The position numbers and the translations under genes are program-made. From assembly GCA_905183005.1 (NCBI GenBank), contig CAJJDO010000050.1:79851-143850 (forward strand): a stretch of DNA of 64,000 nt, written 5' to 3'. The notes beneath the pieces are model-generated. The model saw nothing but the letters and a program-made list of their open reading frames with translations. It ran no database searches and was not told where the DNA came from. Positions 23,160 through 35,150 of the stretch are shown in pieces. How positions within the stretch are numbered: position 1 is the stretch's first letter; the number at the start of each line of letters is the position of its first letter. The DNA is from Paramecium pentaurelia. Lineage: Eukaryota > Ciliophora > Oligohymenophorea > Peniculida > Parameciidae.

Positions 23160-25165
23160 ATGAGACCAAAATATTAGTAAACTTAAAATGATAGTAATAC
23201 TCAAGTTAGGATTAATATTAAACATGTTTCACCTATTCAAATAGAAGTATTAAAATAATCAGGAGAAAGAGTAGTAGAAAATGAAAAGATTGGAGTTTAT
23301 ATATTTGAAAATTAAAATAAATCTATAATGGCTTCTTCATCAGGATATATTGTTTGGGCTTAAAATTAACAGGTTTTTGAAATACCTGTCACTGATCAAT
23401 ATTTTACAATAGGTGTAATCTATAAAAATAAAAATGATATGCCTAATCAAGTAAAAATATTATTAATTTAAAGCAAGAAGAATTTGAAATAAATACTGCT
23501 TCTACTTCTTCTTAAGCATAATAAAATTATACAAAATTGAATTTCTCTTAACTTTCCGTAAAGAATTGTTAAGAAAATATTCAAATCTTAAAATGGAGAG
23601 TTAATGTTGGAGATTATATATCACCAACAATGATTTTAGGAATTTGCGTTGAGGAAAATTAATAAGATGAAATTGATTTAAGAGCAAAGATTAAAGGTCG
23701 CATTATAGAGTTAGCTAAAACAAAAACAATATTATCAAGAAATGATGTATTTTTGGTTATTGATATTACACAAACTTGTAATCATTTAAAAATAGAAAAA
23801 AATTATTGTCTTATTTGTAATGAGAAGATCATTAGAAATGAAGAATCGTTAGATTTAAATTATTCGGATGACATTTCTAAGAAGATTTCAAAAGAAATTG
23901 TACTTGATATTTTAAAGAAAAGGAAACTAATTATGGTACTTGATCTAGATTAAACTATTTTACATGCCATCAAAATTACAACAAGTTTTAATAAATATGA
24001 TTTCTGTGAAAAGCAAAATAAAATGATATAGTCTGATAGTGATAGATAATTCAATGGGTTCCATTAATTGGGGTTTAATATTAAGGAACATTTTTTAGAA
24101 ATGGCTTGTGATTAATAGAGCAAATTTATTATTAAATTAAGACCCTACTTCGAATAGTTTTTCTTAACATTAATACCTCTTTTTGATATCTTCATTTACA
24201 CCAAAGCAAGTAAATCATATGCAGATTTCATTTTAAACTTTATTTCCAATAGATTAAATGAAGTTATTCCTGAACATAAACCTTTCTTTCCCCCACAACG
24301 AGTCTTATCACGTGAAGATACTATATGTTCAAATAGTAAATCATTAAATAGACTATTTTATCCAGGAATTGCAACTAATCTATTAGTAATTCTTGATGAT
24401 AATGCTGGAATGTGGAATCAATTCAAAGAGAATCTAATACATACAAAACCATTTGTATACTTTAATGAACATGGTTCAACTAAAGATGGATAAGGTATTG
24501 CAACTGATATTGAAAAAGAAGTATAAATTTATAATAAAAATGATTTTTGGTTATATACAATAACATAGAAATTGAAAGAAATATCTGATTAATTTTGGAA
24601 GTAGGTTAAATTGGCTTAAGATGATCCAAATTTTATAATAGAATTTGAATAATAAGTATGTAAAGCTAAAAAAATAAAAACAGAAATTATAGAGGAAACC
24701 AATACTCGATTAGAAGAAAGAACTCCTTTAGATTTAATTATAAATAGAAAAATAAGTGTTCCTACAATTTATTAAGAAATGAGAAGAAATGTATTGAATG
24801 GTTTAACTTTATTTTTTGCAATTTCTGAAGCACATGAAGAATCTATAAAGAGAGGATTAGAATAAGCAAAAGATAAAGCAGTTATGTTAGGAGCCAAGGT
24901 TTATAGAGAATTTAAAGAAGATTATTTTGTAGGCCAAGAAAATAGTTTTGTTATTACAGTTGGAAGAAGGAAGATTAGAAGTATCATGATTGCCTAAGAG
25001 AAGAATGTTCCAATCATACATTATAAGTGGATTGAAGATTGCGATAATTATTTATTTAAAGCAGATTATAAATTATATATTGAAAAAGAAGATGGAAATA
25101 ATAAAAATTTAACTGAAGATGATTAGAGAGATTATGTACTAAAATGTTAGTTAATGAAAATATGA
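23160..25165 (+). CDS. FCP1-type RNA polymerase II CTD phosphatase
   Basis: 660 aa with one 23-nt intron (23451-23473). The catalytic signature DLDQT (DxDxT class) lies in LIMVLDLDQTILHA near residue 260, followed by the FCPH core: FIIKLRPYFEQFF, DIFIYTKASKSYADFI, VLSREDT and LLVILDDNAGMW. The N-terminal ~150 residues resemble the lipoyl/biotinyl-like hairpins found at the start of FCP1 proteins. A C-terminal BRCT-like domain ends with VPIIHYKWIEDC. FCP1 dephosphorylates the CTD heptads of RNA polymerase II in the nucleus, recycling the enzyme between rounds of transcription. Domain order and length fit FCP1 well and exclude the smaller SCP-type phosphatases, which lack the BRCT domain. Confidence 0.88.
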
Positions 25166-25222
25166 GGGATAAATTATTTTTTTGAAGTTTATTTTAATTA
25201 ATTAAAAAAAATAAATTTATTT

Positions 25223-26212
25223 ATGTATTAATACTATTCATAAAGAGGTTCTATTTAAGAAAACGAACATAACAGATCTTTTGGGAACATGTTTAATTCT
25301 ACTAAATCTGATACTCTTTAGACTGATTAGAAACATTAAGGATGTTTACAACGTTTACAAATCTTGATATAAGAATTAGATAGAATGACTGAAGCTTAAT
25401 AAGTGGCCAATTAAGAAATATCATAATTAAAATAAGAATTAGAAGCAGCAAAATAAAATAATTAAACTCTGGTTTTAAATAATGGTTTTGATTCTGAAAT
25501 ACTTGAAGAATTAAAGCTTTAGCAATAAAAATTTAATCAATATAAACAAATTAAAGAATAATAAATTGAAGAATTAGAAAATGAACTTTAATAAATTCAT
25601 AAGTAATTTAAAGAAGAAAAATTAATTAGAATGGACTTGAATTAAAAATATGTGTAAAAATAAATGGAGGTTGAATTTTTATAGAAAGAATTATAGAAAA
25701 ACATATAAGAATACTAAAATTAGAATGATAGTGGTATTCTTAATTAATTACATGAAGATGTAATTGAATTGTAATGTCAAAATAAAGAACTTAAAAACAT
25801 TAATTTAGGTTATCAATAAAAAATAGAAGAATTGTTAGAAAATTAAAAGATCATGGAATAGAGATTAAAATAGTAATAAATAGAAGTATCATTCTAACCA
25901 TCTCCTAATAAAAATTAATATGAATTCTCTTCAAATGAATAACGAACTGATTCTATTAAAAAATATAATAGAACAAAAACAATGTAACCAATGGATTACA
26001 CAATTAATCAAAGTCTTAATTAATAACCAACATCAAGACCATCATTAAATATTCTCTAATAAAGATTATCATAGGTTCAAATAGGATAAATAAATAATTC
26101 AGATAATCTCAATAATTAATCTGATACTATTAAAAAGGATACTCTTAGAAGCAAACCTAAACCTGTGGAAAACATAAAGTATACTCAAAGTAAGCTTGTT
26201 CAGTAATTTTGA
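25223..26212 (+). CDS. Coiled-coil Gln-rich protein of unknown function
   Basis: 329 aa in one uninterrupted code-6 frame, from ATG 25223 (MYQYYSQRGSIQENEH) to TGA 26210-26212. Residues ~45-235 form a long coiled coil (LQRLQILIQELDRMTEAQQ and similar). The C-terminal ~95 residues are Ser/Asn/Gln-rich and probably unstructured. It starts 57 bp after the FCP1-like gene on the same strand. Nearly one residue in five is Gln, mostly as TAA/TAG, which is why standard-code searches miss it. No named family was recognised; a cytoskeletal role would be speculation. Confidence 0.65.
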
Positions 26213-26372
26213 TATTTTTAATAATTTCAGTTATCATAATAGTATTTTAACTTCTATTAACTATATATATATATTTAAACTGAATCTCTATTGAATTTTT
26301 TGGAGCTTCTATACTTCTATTTGCAGATATTAGGAAAGCCATAATAAATTAAGACTTTTTATTTGATCTTTC

Positions 26373-26959
26373 TCAATTTATTATTACTTCTATAAAATTA
26401 AAGGAATCTGTATATTTCCTATGTTTGTAACTTTATAGAGTAGCATTGCTTAAATTTTTCAAAGCTGATTCAATTTAAATACTCAATTCTTTTAAGACGA
26501 TTAAATTTTTCTAATTCTTTTTTTTAAGGTCTCAACTTGAATATTTAGTGATTGAATAGGATTAGATTCATTTAAATAATTTATAGCTTGAGTAATGGAT
26601 GCTATATCTGCTCTTTTATACATCATAAGATTCTCTTTTTCAATTTATATTTAAAAGAGTTACATTTACTTTATTAAGTTTTCTTCGATTATTTTATCTG
26701 ATTTATGCAAATATACAGAACTATTTTAGAATGCTTTTAAAAGTTCAACTTTGGTAAATTATAAATTCATAAGTTTCCTCAACTTGCTAGAGAAAATAAG
26801 CATGAATCAACTTCTAGAATAAGTATAGAGTTGATGATCATAAATTTAATGAAGGTGATTTTCATTTTTAGATTTAAATAACCTATTTAATTGATCTCAT
26901 TTAGGATCTATATATATAAATTATTTTTCTTGATTTTACTTATGTTAATTATTATCCAT
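26373..26959 (-). pseudogene. Decayed coiled-coil gene with two in-frame TGAs
   Basis: The ATG at 26959 begins MDNNQHKQNQEKQFIYIDPK, then a TGA (26897-26899), then DQLNRLFKSKNENHLHQIYD, then a second in-frame TGA (26807-26809), then a long helix-forming stretch to NIQVETLKK. After an A-rich homopolymer (about 26517-26525) the protein-like frame shifts twice and ends around LSNATLQSYKHRKYTD. Neither TGA lies in a plausible GTA...TAG intron. In both cases Trp (TGG) would fit the context, suggesting single-base loss of a Trp codon. Homology is unknown. Alternatives are recoding of TGA or sequencing errors, both less likely with four lesions in under 600 bp. Confidence 0.55.
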
Positions 26960-27248
26960 TTTTTATTTAATTATATCTCTTTAAATTAATTCATTATTTC
27001 TTAAATTATTTATAAAGTCAACAAATTCCATTAGAAGTTTGAAATTTCAACAAAAAACCTAATATGTAATAATCATATCTTAAATATAAGAATTTTCTAT
27101 GTTTGTTATAATCATAAATATTAATAATTACAATTTTTTTTGTTTTTTCTAGAATAAATTTAATATAATTAGATGTGATCAATATTTTTTCATTCAGAAT
27201 TTTTCTATAAAATTATTTAAGAATATATACAATCTTAATCAACCAAAT

Positions 27249-29003
27249 ATGAATAAAATTAAACTCTCCTTTAGAAGCTAATAGAAGCAAAGTCAATTTT
27301 TTATAGATTAACTTCCTATGCTAATTTTTTTTTATGAAAGAGTCTGTATATTTGGATCAATTAGTGCAGTAATTATATTTTGTTTAGAATTCACTTATCC
27401 AATAGGATTTGGCAATAGTAAATATCTTATTATATGTTTGCCATTAATCTTTTTCATTTCCTTTAAAGTAATCAATAAGTACCCTAAATTATTTAACTAC
27501 ATTTTACCTTTGAACAATCTTTTAATTGGTTTACTCTACAATATCAACCTTCTATTTAATTTCATTCCTGACTTAAATTTGATGATAGGATAAACAGTTG
27601 TTTTAGTCTAGTTCAGCTTACTTTTGGGTTCGAATTTTGTTCTAAATATGACTATTATAATATTTAACTTTTCCACTTTAATTTTGGTATAAACAATAGT
27701 GTAGAAATCTTTTAATGGAAATCAAGTGATGTTCATATTAGGTAATAAAGTATGATATATTTAAGCTCTTATTTTGTCCTGTTTATCATATTATTCTAAT
27801 GAATATTAGAAAAGAGAGTTTTTCTTATTAAAATAAAGAGATGATGTACAATATGGCAGCTTAATTGAACAATTTAGTATATAATTAATGAAAGTTAAAT
27901 ATGATAGAAGAACAAATTTTCTCAAATTAGAAACTTAAAATCATCCATCATCTGGATTCTATTTCTCCACTTAAGAAGAATTTAGATAATTTATTAGATA
28001 GATTCAAATTTTCAAATAATAAAGACATAGTATGATTTAATCAAAAGTCTCATCTTCAAGAATAAAACATGATTTTATGTAGTAGAATTCTCAAATTAGA
28101 TATACTCGATTATCAATTCCAAATTTGGAGAGTACAGAAACACTTGAATAATTACTATATAAATCATTTACAACTTAAAAAACAGAAAATTTTGATTTTA
28201 TATAAGGTTATGACACAATAGGAAAATGTGATTATAAAATAAAAATCTTATATATAATAGAAAAAGGGGAAGCAAAAGCAATAGTATTACTTTAATAGAA
28301 TGAAGTAAAAAGATAATTAATTAAAGTTAAATAATAAAGAGATTATCTAAAAAGGGTTATATAATAATTTTAATCATTATTTGAAATTCGAATAAAATAA
28401 TTAAGCTCACTTATAAATCCTAAAAAATGTCTATCACATTTACTTTTATAATCAGAAATATCATTTCGTTTAATCTAATTCATCTCAGAATATTTTTCTA
28501 TTTGTCTAAATAAAAACGATTTTCCAAAATTGAAAATATCTACAATAAATATACAAAATCTATTATAATAAATAGAAAATCCTATTAGAGATTATTTAGA
28601 TTTAAAATAAATCAAATTTACATATTAAACAGATCAAAATTTAATTATAATTAATGATGCTTATTTAATAACACATTTAATACTAAGTCTATTATGTTTT
28701 CTAATACATAAATCTCCAATTTAAATTCATTTATACATAAATTAAAGTCATTTATCAAAAACTTAAATAGCAAATGTTGATGAAATTATAATTACAATAA
28801 GTGCTTAATTTAAAGGAACTCCAAAAAGAGTATTTGAAATTGATTGTTTTAATTAAATGATTAAAAAAGTAATCAAAATTATTGGTCCTAGTGAATAATT
28901 AATAAATGAATATGATACCAATTAGTTTGGATAAGAAATAAAATATGAATGTGTAATCTTTAAGAATATAAAATCTTTTAAAGACATTTTTTCAAAACTC
29001 TGA
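27249..29003 (+). CDS. Multi-pass membrane protein, sensor-like, family uncertain
   Basis: 576 aa with one 24-nt intron (27742-27765) that removes an in-frame TGA. The first ~190 residues hold five or so hydrophobic helices (for example FGSISAVIIFCLEF, IICLPLIFFISF, ALILSCLSYYSNEY). The cytosolic part has a coiled coil (LQQNEVKRQLIKVKQQRDYL) followed by an alpha/beta region. This arrangement of membrane sensor, helical dimerisation hairpin and globular domain recalls hybrid histidine kinases, but I see no phospho-acceptor His in an H-box and no N or G boxes of an ATPase domain. If related, it is a degenerate kinase. A similar layout, including a Y-NEYQ motif after the last helix, is seen at 61481-62905. 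Confidence 0.6.
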
Positions 29004-29155
29004 ATTTTATATTTATCCTTAATTATATATATATTCATTTCACTATTAATTATGGTTTTAAAATCTAATAGTATCGTTAATTTAAATTAGATAAAGTATT
29101 GTCTTAATTTATATATTTTTATGAATAATTAAATATAATAATTACAGTTGTATAC

Positions 29156-30833
29156 ATGACATAGTTACCAAAACTCATTTAAGAAAATTCATTATTTGAA
29201 TGCAGAGGTAACCTATAAATAATTATGAAGAGTCAAAAAAAGAGTAACCAGATAACATCATTTTTGATAAAACAATTAAAAGTATAAAAATACATCCATC
29301 TAGAGGTTTCGTTTTAAAAGTCAGTCCTACCAATCCGTATACATATTTGAATCCTTAAGAATTAAATGTCAAGGGTTCCAACTTATATATACAAATATAT
29401 GTGATTGAAAAATTAAAATTTATCCTTGAACTTATTTCTAAAGATGAAGTATAGTTATCTATAATTAATACAGTCTTATAAAATAATTGTAGGTCCAAAT
29501 TTTCAATAAGCATATTAAAAAAACAAAAATGAAGTGAAAATATCAAGTGCATTTATATTAACAAAAAAATGGATCAGTTTAGGATTCGATATTGATAGTT
29601 TTTTCAAGATTGGAGAGATGTAAGTTAAGATGCTTAGTATTTAATCTTTAGGTAGATTAAAAAAAATATACGAATCTAATATTGTTAGCAAATTAAAGTA
29701 ATAATAATGTATAACAAAGTGATGGTTAATGTCTTATATAAAAGTTAAGTGAAAAAAGAATTTTAGAATTATTACCAATAAGTATTAGAGCATAATCAGA
29801 AAAATTAGAAATTAGAAAATATTAAATAACTAATCAACAAAGACGATTATCTACTATTTCTAATTCTTAAGATAGAAATATTTAAAGTTAATCAGATAAA
29901 AAATCATTCTAACCAAAATAAATTAATATCAATTTCTAAGAGCAAACTTAAAACATTAATATAAATGGGTTAAAAATCAAGTCCAGTTCATATGCTTAAA
30001 ACTAAAGAAAAACTATTTAATTATAGTAAACCAAAACATCTTCAATAAATAAAATTTAATTTTAAGCAAAGCCAATCGCATTAGAATAGTAAACTCTAAT
30101 TTTCAATCAAATTTAAGAACCATAATAAACTATTTAATAATAATAACAATTATTACTATCAAATTCTAATAAGTCAAAGAAGTTACCCTAAACAGGTCCA
30201 ACTCTTATTAAATAATTATCTTAAGAATGTTTATTAGAAAAGACTATTTAATTAGCAACAGGATTGCAAATAATTGAAGAAGTCAATTCCACTAAACCTC
30301 CTATACCTTCAAAATCCAATTCGAATAAATAAAATACATAAATCTAGTTATAGAAAAAAGCTGTATAAAGTTTTCTTAGGCACAATCAAGAGTTTTAAAA
30401 TGGAAGTAATTATATTTAAGATCCTTATGATGAAGTAAAAATAGATAATGATTAAAAACATAAACAATCTTACATTAGCTCTGGTGTTAAGGATTTATAT
30501 TATGAATGCGAAAATTCTGAATATTAAACAAAATATGGAAAGTTTTCTAATACTTTTACTCGTCCTTTGGGATTATCTTCATATAATCATAGGTTGGTTT
30601 CTTAATAGTCCACTAATTAGAATTAAGGGAGTACGAATGAGTATTTTTATTTAAGCAGTTAATAAATTGAATAAAATTTAAGTGCTAATTAAACAGCAAA
30701 TGAAATTGAAGAGTAAATAGAGGCTCCAGAATTATAAAGTAAAATGACAGAGGAAAGTTTCAATTCTATAAATGGTTTGTAAATAAAATAAGAAGATAGT
30801 TAAGAAGAACTTGCAGTTTCAAAATTCGAATGA
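29156..30833 (+). CDS. CFAP20-like (DUF667) domain protein
   Basis: 535 aa after three introns (29208-29230, 29449-29473, 29698-29719). Residues ~1-180 match the CFAP20/DUF667 fold in order: DKTIKSIKIHPSRGFVLKVS, LYIQIYVIEKLKFILEL, the strand KISSAFILTKKWISLGFDID and the closing LSIQSLGRLKKIYES. The closest relatives by pattern are CFAP20 and CFAP20DC/WDR90-type proteins. CFAP20 itself is a short axonemal inner-junction protein (about 190 aa), so this longer protein with a ~350-residue Gln/Ser-rich tail is nearer the CFAP20DC/WDR90 branch, which acts at doublet or triplet microtubules of cilia and centrioles. The tail has no recognisable domain. In a ciliate a ciliary or basal-body role is the natural inference. 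Confidence 0.78.
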
Positions 30834-31245
30834 ATAATTTTTGTAATTTTTAGATTTTATTATATATTTTTAATCATTTTCATAATTTCGATTCATTATA
30901 ATCATTTTATACCTTTATAAAAATAATTAAAAAATGACTTTTAACTTAAATACATCTTTTTATTTAATTAGTTAATAAATTTACTGTAAATGTGATACTA
31001 TTCAAATATTCGATCTACTTTTACATAATAACCCAAATTATTGCTTGAAAAAGCTTTGTTAAAATTTTTATAAAATTAAGATACAATATTAAATTAGTTG
31101 TTTTTAAGCTCTAATAAAACTAACAATAATGAATTTAATCATAATTATTAATGATTTCTTGTTGAAAACTAAGTTATTTAAGTATTTTTTATTCGAATTT
31201 GAGTATTAATATTGATTACAATAATAAAAATTAATATTTAATTTA
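30834..31245. other. Intergenic AT-rich spacer
   Basis: 412 bp between two genes on the same strand. Frames are closed by TGA and no conserved protein segment or RNA gene is visible. It presumably holds the 3' end of the CFAP20-like gene and the promoter of the SAC3-family gene. Confidence 0.5.
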
Positions 31246-32342
31246 ATGTATAGAAGAAATAATTTTAATAGAGGAAAACCTTATAGAAAGCCTTAATAAT
31301 AATATTAAAAACAAAATTATTTTCAAAAGCAAGAACGCGCTCCTATTATTTAAGATAAATCAATTTTAAATGATCCAATATTATTTGACAATCCACCAAC
31401 TAAAAAAATAATCAATATTATCAATAAGAAAGAACCTGATTATAAATATAAGAATGAAGACTTTTAAAAAAATAATAAAGAAATCTAAATAAATGATAAA
31501 AACAAATTATTAAAACTTAATCACTTTAAAAAAAATTATGATGATAGGAGTCCTTAAAGTAAGAGCCTTTCACCTGAGAATTCTTATGAAAATAATTATA
31601 TTGATGATAATGATGATGATTAAAATAATTAAAAAATCAACAATTATCAAAATAACAAATATAGTGATCTAAAAGAGGAAAACAATGATATAGAAAAAGT
31701 ATCACAAAAATTAAAAAATCTACTAAATCCTGTCGATGATGAAAAAGAAGAAGAAAATGGAGATTATGATGATGATACTGATGAATAGGATTAAAATAAT
31801 TCATAAGAAGAAAATGATTAATATGATGAAGATGGTGAAATAGAAAAAAATTAAAAATAAGATTCAGAATAAGATGATTAATAAAGGGATGATGAATATT
31901 CAGATGAGAATGATCAATCAGAAGGAGGAAGAGATAATATGGATGATAATATGGATGATGATATGGATGATGATATGGATGATGATATGGATGATGATAT
32001 GGATGATGATAATTAAAATGATTTTGATGATTACGATGATTATGATGATCAAATTGAAGATAGAGTGAAATCACCAGTAAAATAGCCAAGATTGGCTGAA
32101 AGCTCAAAAAGGATGTTAGCTTTTCAAATGAGAAGAATAATTCCATCTTTACCGAGAGAATTTGGTCAAAACATTTAAAAAGATGAAAAAGCTAAAAAAA
32201 TACCTGACTAATTTAATTATTAATCATAAAATTAAACAAATGAATTAAGGCAAACATAAAATAAAGATTAGATCAACGAAAAGCTTATTGCCAAAAGGAA
32301 AGAACTATAATTGAAATATACTGAACAATAATAATAATAATA

Positions 32343-32434
<92 letters not shown>

Positions 32435-35123
32435 CATATTTTAAAAATCTATAAAATGAAATTGATGCAAATAGTTGGAAAATCCCATAATTTTCTTAAA
32501 ATCTTTAACCTATATCACATAATACTGGAGCAAATACAATAAAATATAATTGTGAAGTGAAATGGAAAAATTTTCAATTCATAGATTCAATGTGCACTCA
32601 ATAAAATATATAAGATGCTATCAATCTAAATATGTTTGATAGCACATTTGAAGTTGATAAGAATTATTAGTTAAATACTTCTTTAATTGTTAAATAATAT
32701 ATAAGACCGAATTAAGGGAAATTAGAAACAATTTTTAGATCAGATGTAGGAATGATGTTATCAATTCAAAGATTACATTAAATATTTTGTGACAGATAGA
32801 AAAGAAAAAAAAATGGTTAGCTAGTGAACATTGTGGAAATCTTTTAATACATTTCTGATAGATTTAGGGCTTTAAGTACAGAGCTAAAGCAAATAGAATC
32901 AGAAAATAGTAATATTTATATATTTAGGATCCAGTATCTCGAATAGCTAAGTAAAATAATTTAGTTGTTAAATAGTCCGAATTTATCTGCTGTCATATTT
33001 AGAGATGATGTAGGCAGATTAAAGTTGCCCATTAATATAACAGAATAAATTTAATTGTAATAAGTATCTGATTGATGCACTTGATGATTTAGCAATTGAT
33101 TATAAAATACTATTTAATGAAATGTATGTAATCAGTTGATTTATTATTATAGCAACGATAGTAGATTTTACTTGTTGGATAATCTACCAGAGTTTATTTC
33201 TTATTACCATATTATGCTATCTTAAAAGATTCTTTCAACTAACTCTATTTAAAAGTTGGCAAATTTGGATAATATTATTTTTTCAGAATTTAAATATTTT
33301 GAAAAATTAATAAAAACATCTGAATATTAATTTTGTTAGTTGATGAAGGAATACTTAATTTAGAAAAATTATAGTGCTTTGCTTGATCTTGGATAAAATA
33401 GTAACATTACTTTATTTTAACAATTTTTTATATATTTATTTTAAGACCAAATAGAATAATGCCTAGAGAAATTTAAACAATAAAAGATATTTCAGAATGA
33501 AAAACCTAATATAAATTTAATTAATATAGGATCTATCTATCAAAAATGGATTTAAATAGAAGATAAAATATAATTCATTAATTCAAAAGGAAATTTTTCA
33601 AAAATTATTTTTGAATAAGGACCAATTGAAAATATTAATTATTATTTACGTGATTAAAAATCTAATCAATAAGAATTTTAATAAGAAATGTTAAAATAGA
33701 AATCCTAATAAATAGATTAACAAACAAAAAAGATGAAATCATCAATTTAAGAAATTTTGCTTTAATTTTGTTAAAAGAGGGTTTTAAACAAATTTACTAA
33801 ATTTTTAGCTCCTCATTTAGATAAGGTTGATTAATAATTAGGAAATTTTTATAAAATGCAAAGAATTTTGAAACATTGGAGATTAAGTACTTTAACTGAA
33901 AAGAGATACAAATAATTTGTGGAATTGTGTAGATAAAAAAATAAAGAAAATATAAAAAAATAAATAAAAATAATAGAACAATCTAATTTTAGAATCGATT
34001 TATCAAGAAAATTAATCAAACAAAATGCAGATAAAAAAAATCTATATTATAAAATTGTCATTTTAAATAATGATGAAAATCATCAATAATTGGTTTCTAA
34101 GTTAATTTTTACTTTATGCAATTAATAACATACATCATAAGATGATTCAATAATTATAGAATCCAATATTACATCTTAAAAAAATATATATAAATTGTAC
34201 ATGAGCATTTAAATTTTATAAAATTTAGAAAAAGAACGAATATGTGGAGCTGATATTTTTATTGTTATTGGAGACATTCTAAAAGTAAATGTAGCCAAAC
34301 CCTGTTTATAAATTGTTTTTGATTAAAAATACTAAAATGAAAATTTAGATACTATATAAGTGGATTATGAGTACATTGCATTATTTGATAAACTTTATGA
34401 AAGCTTTGAATTTTATAATAAATTAAATGAAATAGTTGATAAAGGATTAAAAAATAAATAAGCAACAGAAGATTTAAAATTAATCTCTTTGGGTGATTAT
34501 TTCAAAGAAATATAAAGGACAGAATGTGAAGACTATAAGAAGGATTAAATTGAATATTTTATTACTAGATGTGTCTAGGCAGAATTATGCTTAGAAGATG
34601 CATTAAATAATAATATCTATTCAGATGATTTTCCTTAAGAATTACTATTTGATAGATACGTAGATCAAGAACTCATTTTAAAATATGTTTCTAAAGTACT
34701 ACTTGGTTGTCATAATTTTAGTTCAATCCAGCAAATAGATTAATGATACCTCTCTGTAATTAAATCTAGAAGAATATGATAAATGAAAGAGTATTATTAA
34801 ACACGATAAAAGATTATTTAGATGAATACTTAGATGAAGAAGCATTATTAGCTTTATTAACCAAAAATTTCAAATTTGGAAATAATATCTAAGGAGACTG
34901 GAAGTTGTTATTTGAATTCATTATGGAGGAGTTGGTGTAGTATCTTGAGAATTCTGATATATATTTTGTATTGAAAAGAAGCTACAACACAATTTTAGAT
35001 CAAAATAAATTGAAAAACAGAGTTCAATAGGATGTACAACAACTTCTTAAGAAGGATTCAAATTAACAACAGAATAGTCAAAATATATCGTGTGATTTAA
35101 TAAAAAAAAAAGTTTGCAAATGA
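31246..35123 (+). CDS. SAC3/GANP/THP3-family protein with long acidic N-terminus
   Basis: 1,265 aa with three introns (33064-33092, 33128-33152, 34696-34721); exon frames close exactly. Residues ~1-350 are charged and low-complexity, including six MDDD/MDDN units and a 36-residue polyQ. The SAC3/GANP domain follows (residues ~400-620): LIVKQYIRPNQGKLE, SIQRLHQIF, EIFQYISDRFRALSTELKQI, then LIIKYYLMKCINDSRFYLLD and FISYYHIMLSQKIL, matching the helical family pattern of a diagnostic motif, partner helix and PCI-like repeats. The remainder is Gln/Lys-rich and helical. SAC3 proteins scaffold the TREX-2 mRNA-export complex at the nuclear pore, or Thp3-type splicing-linked complexes; which branch applies here is not decided. 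Confidence 0.78.
31939..32010 (+). repeat. 12-bp tandem repeat encoding Met-Asp-Asp-Asp/Asn
   Basis: Six tandem units of atggatgatrat in the acidic region of the SAC3-family gene, read in frame as MDDN then MDDD. The opposite strand also stays open, producing spurious His/Pro/Tyr ORFs there. Confidence 0.9.
32326..32433 (+). repeat. TAA microsatellite encoding 36 glutamines
   Basis: CAA followed by an almost pure (TAA)n run with one TAG, in the coding frame of the SAC3-family gene: 108 bp for 36 Gln. It is flanked by coding sequence on both sides (KYTE before, SYFKNLQNE after). Confidence 0.95.
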
Positions 35124-35150
35124 TTTTTATTCATTTCTATTAAATATATA

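Noticed and set aside
27318..27593. 91-aa ORF by the standard code
   Set aside because: It is the internal, TAA/TAG-free part of the larger membrane-protein gene that starts at 27249 in code 6.
27620..27650. tRNA T-loop-like ggttcgaat
   Set aside because: Lies inside the coding sequence of the membrane protein; no acceptor stem or anticodon arm can be built around it.
31637..32146. 169-aa His/Tyr/Pro-rich ORF on the minus strand
   Set aside because: It is the antisense shadow of the acidic SAC3-family gene; the (ATGGATGAT)n repeat stays open on both strands. Its composition is purely a reflection of the Asp/Met repeats.
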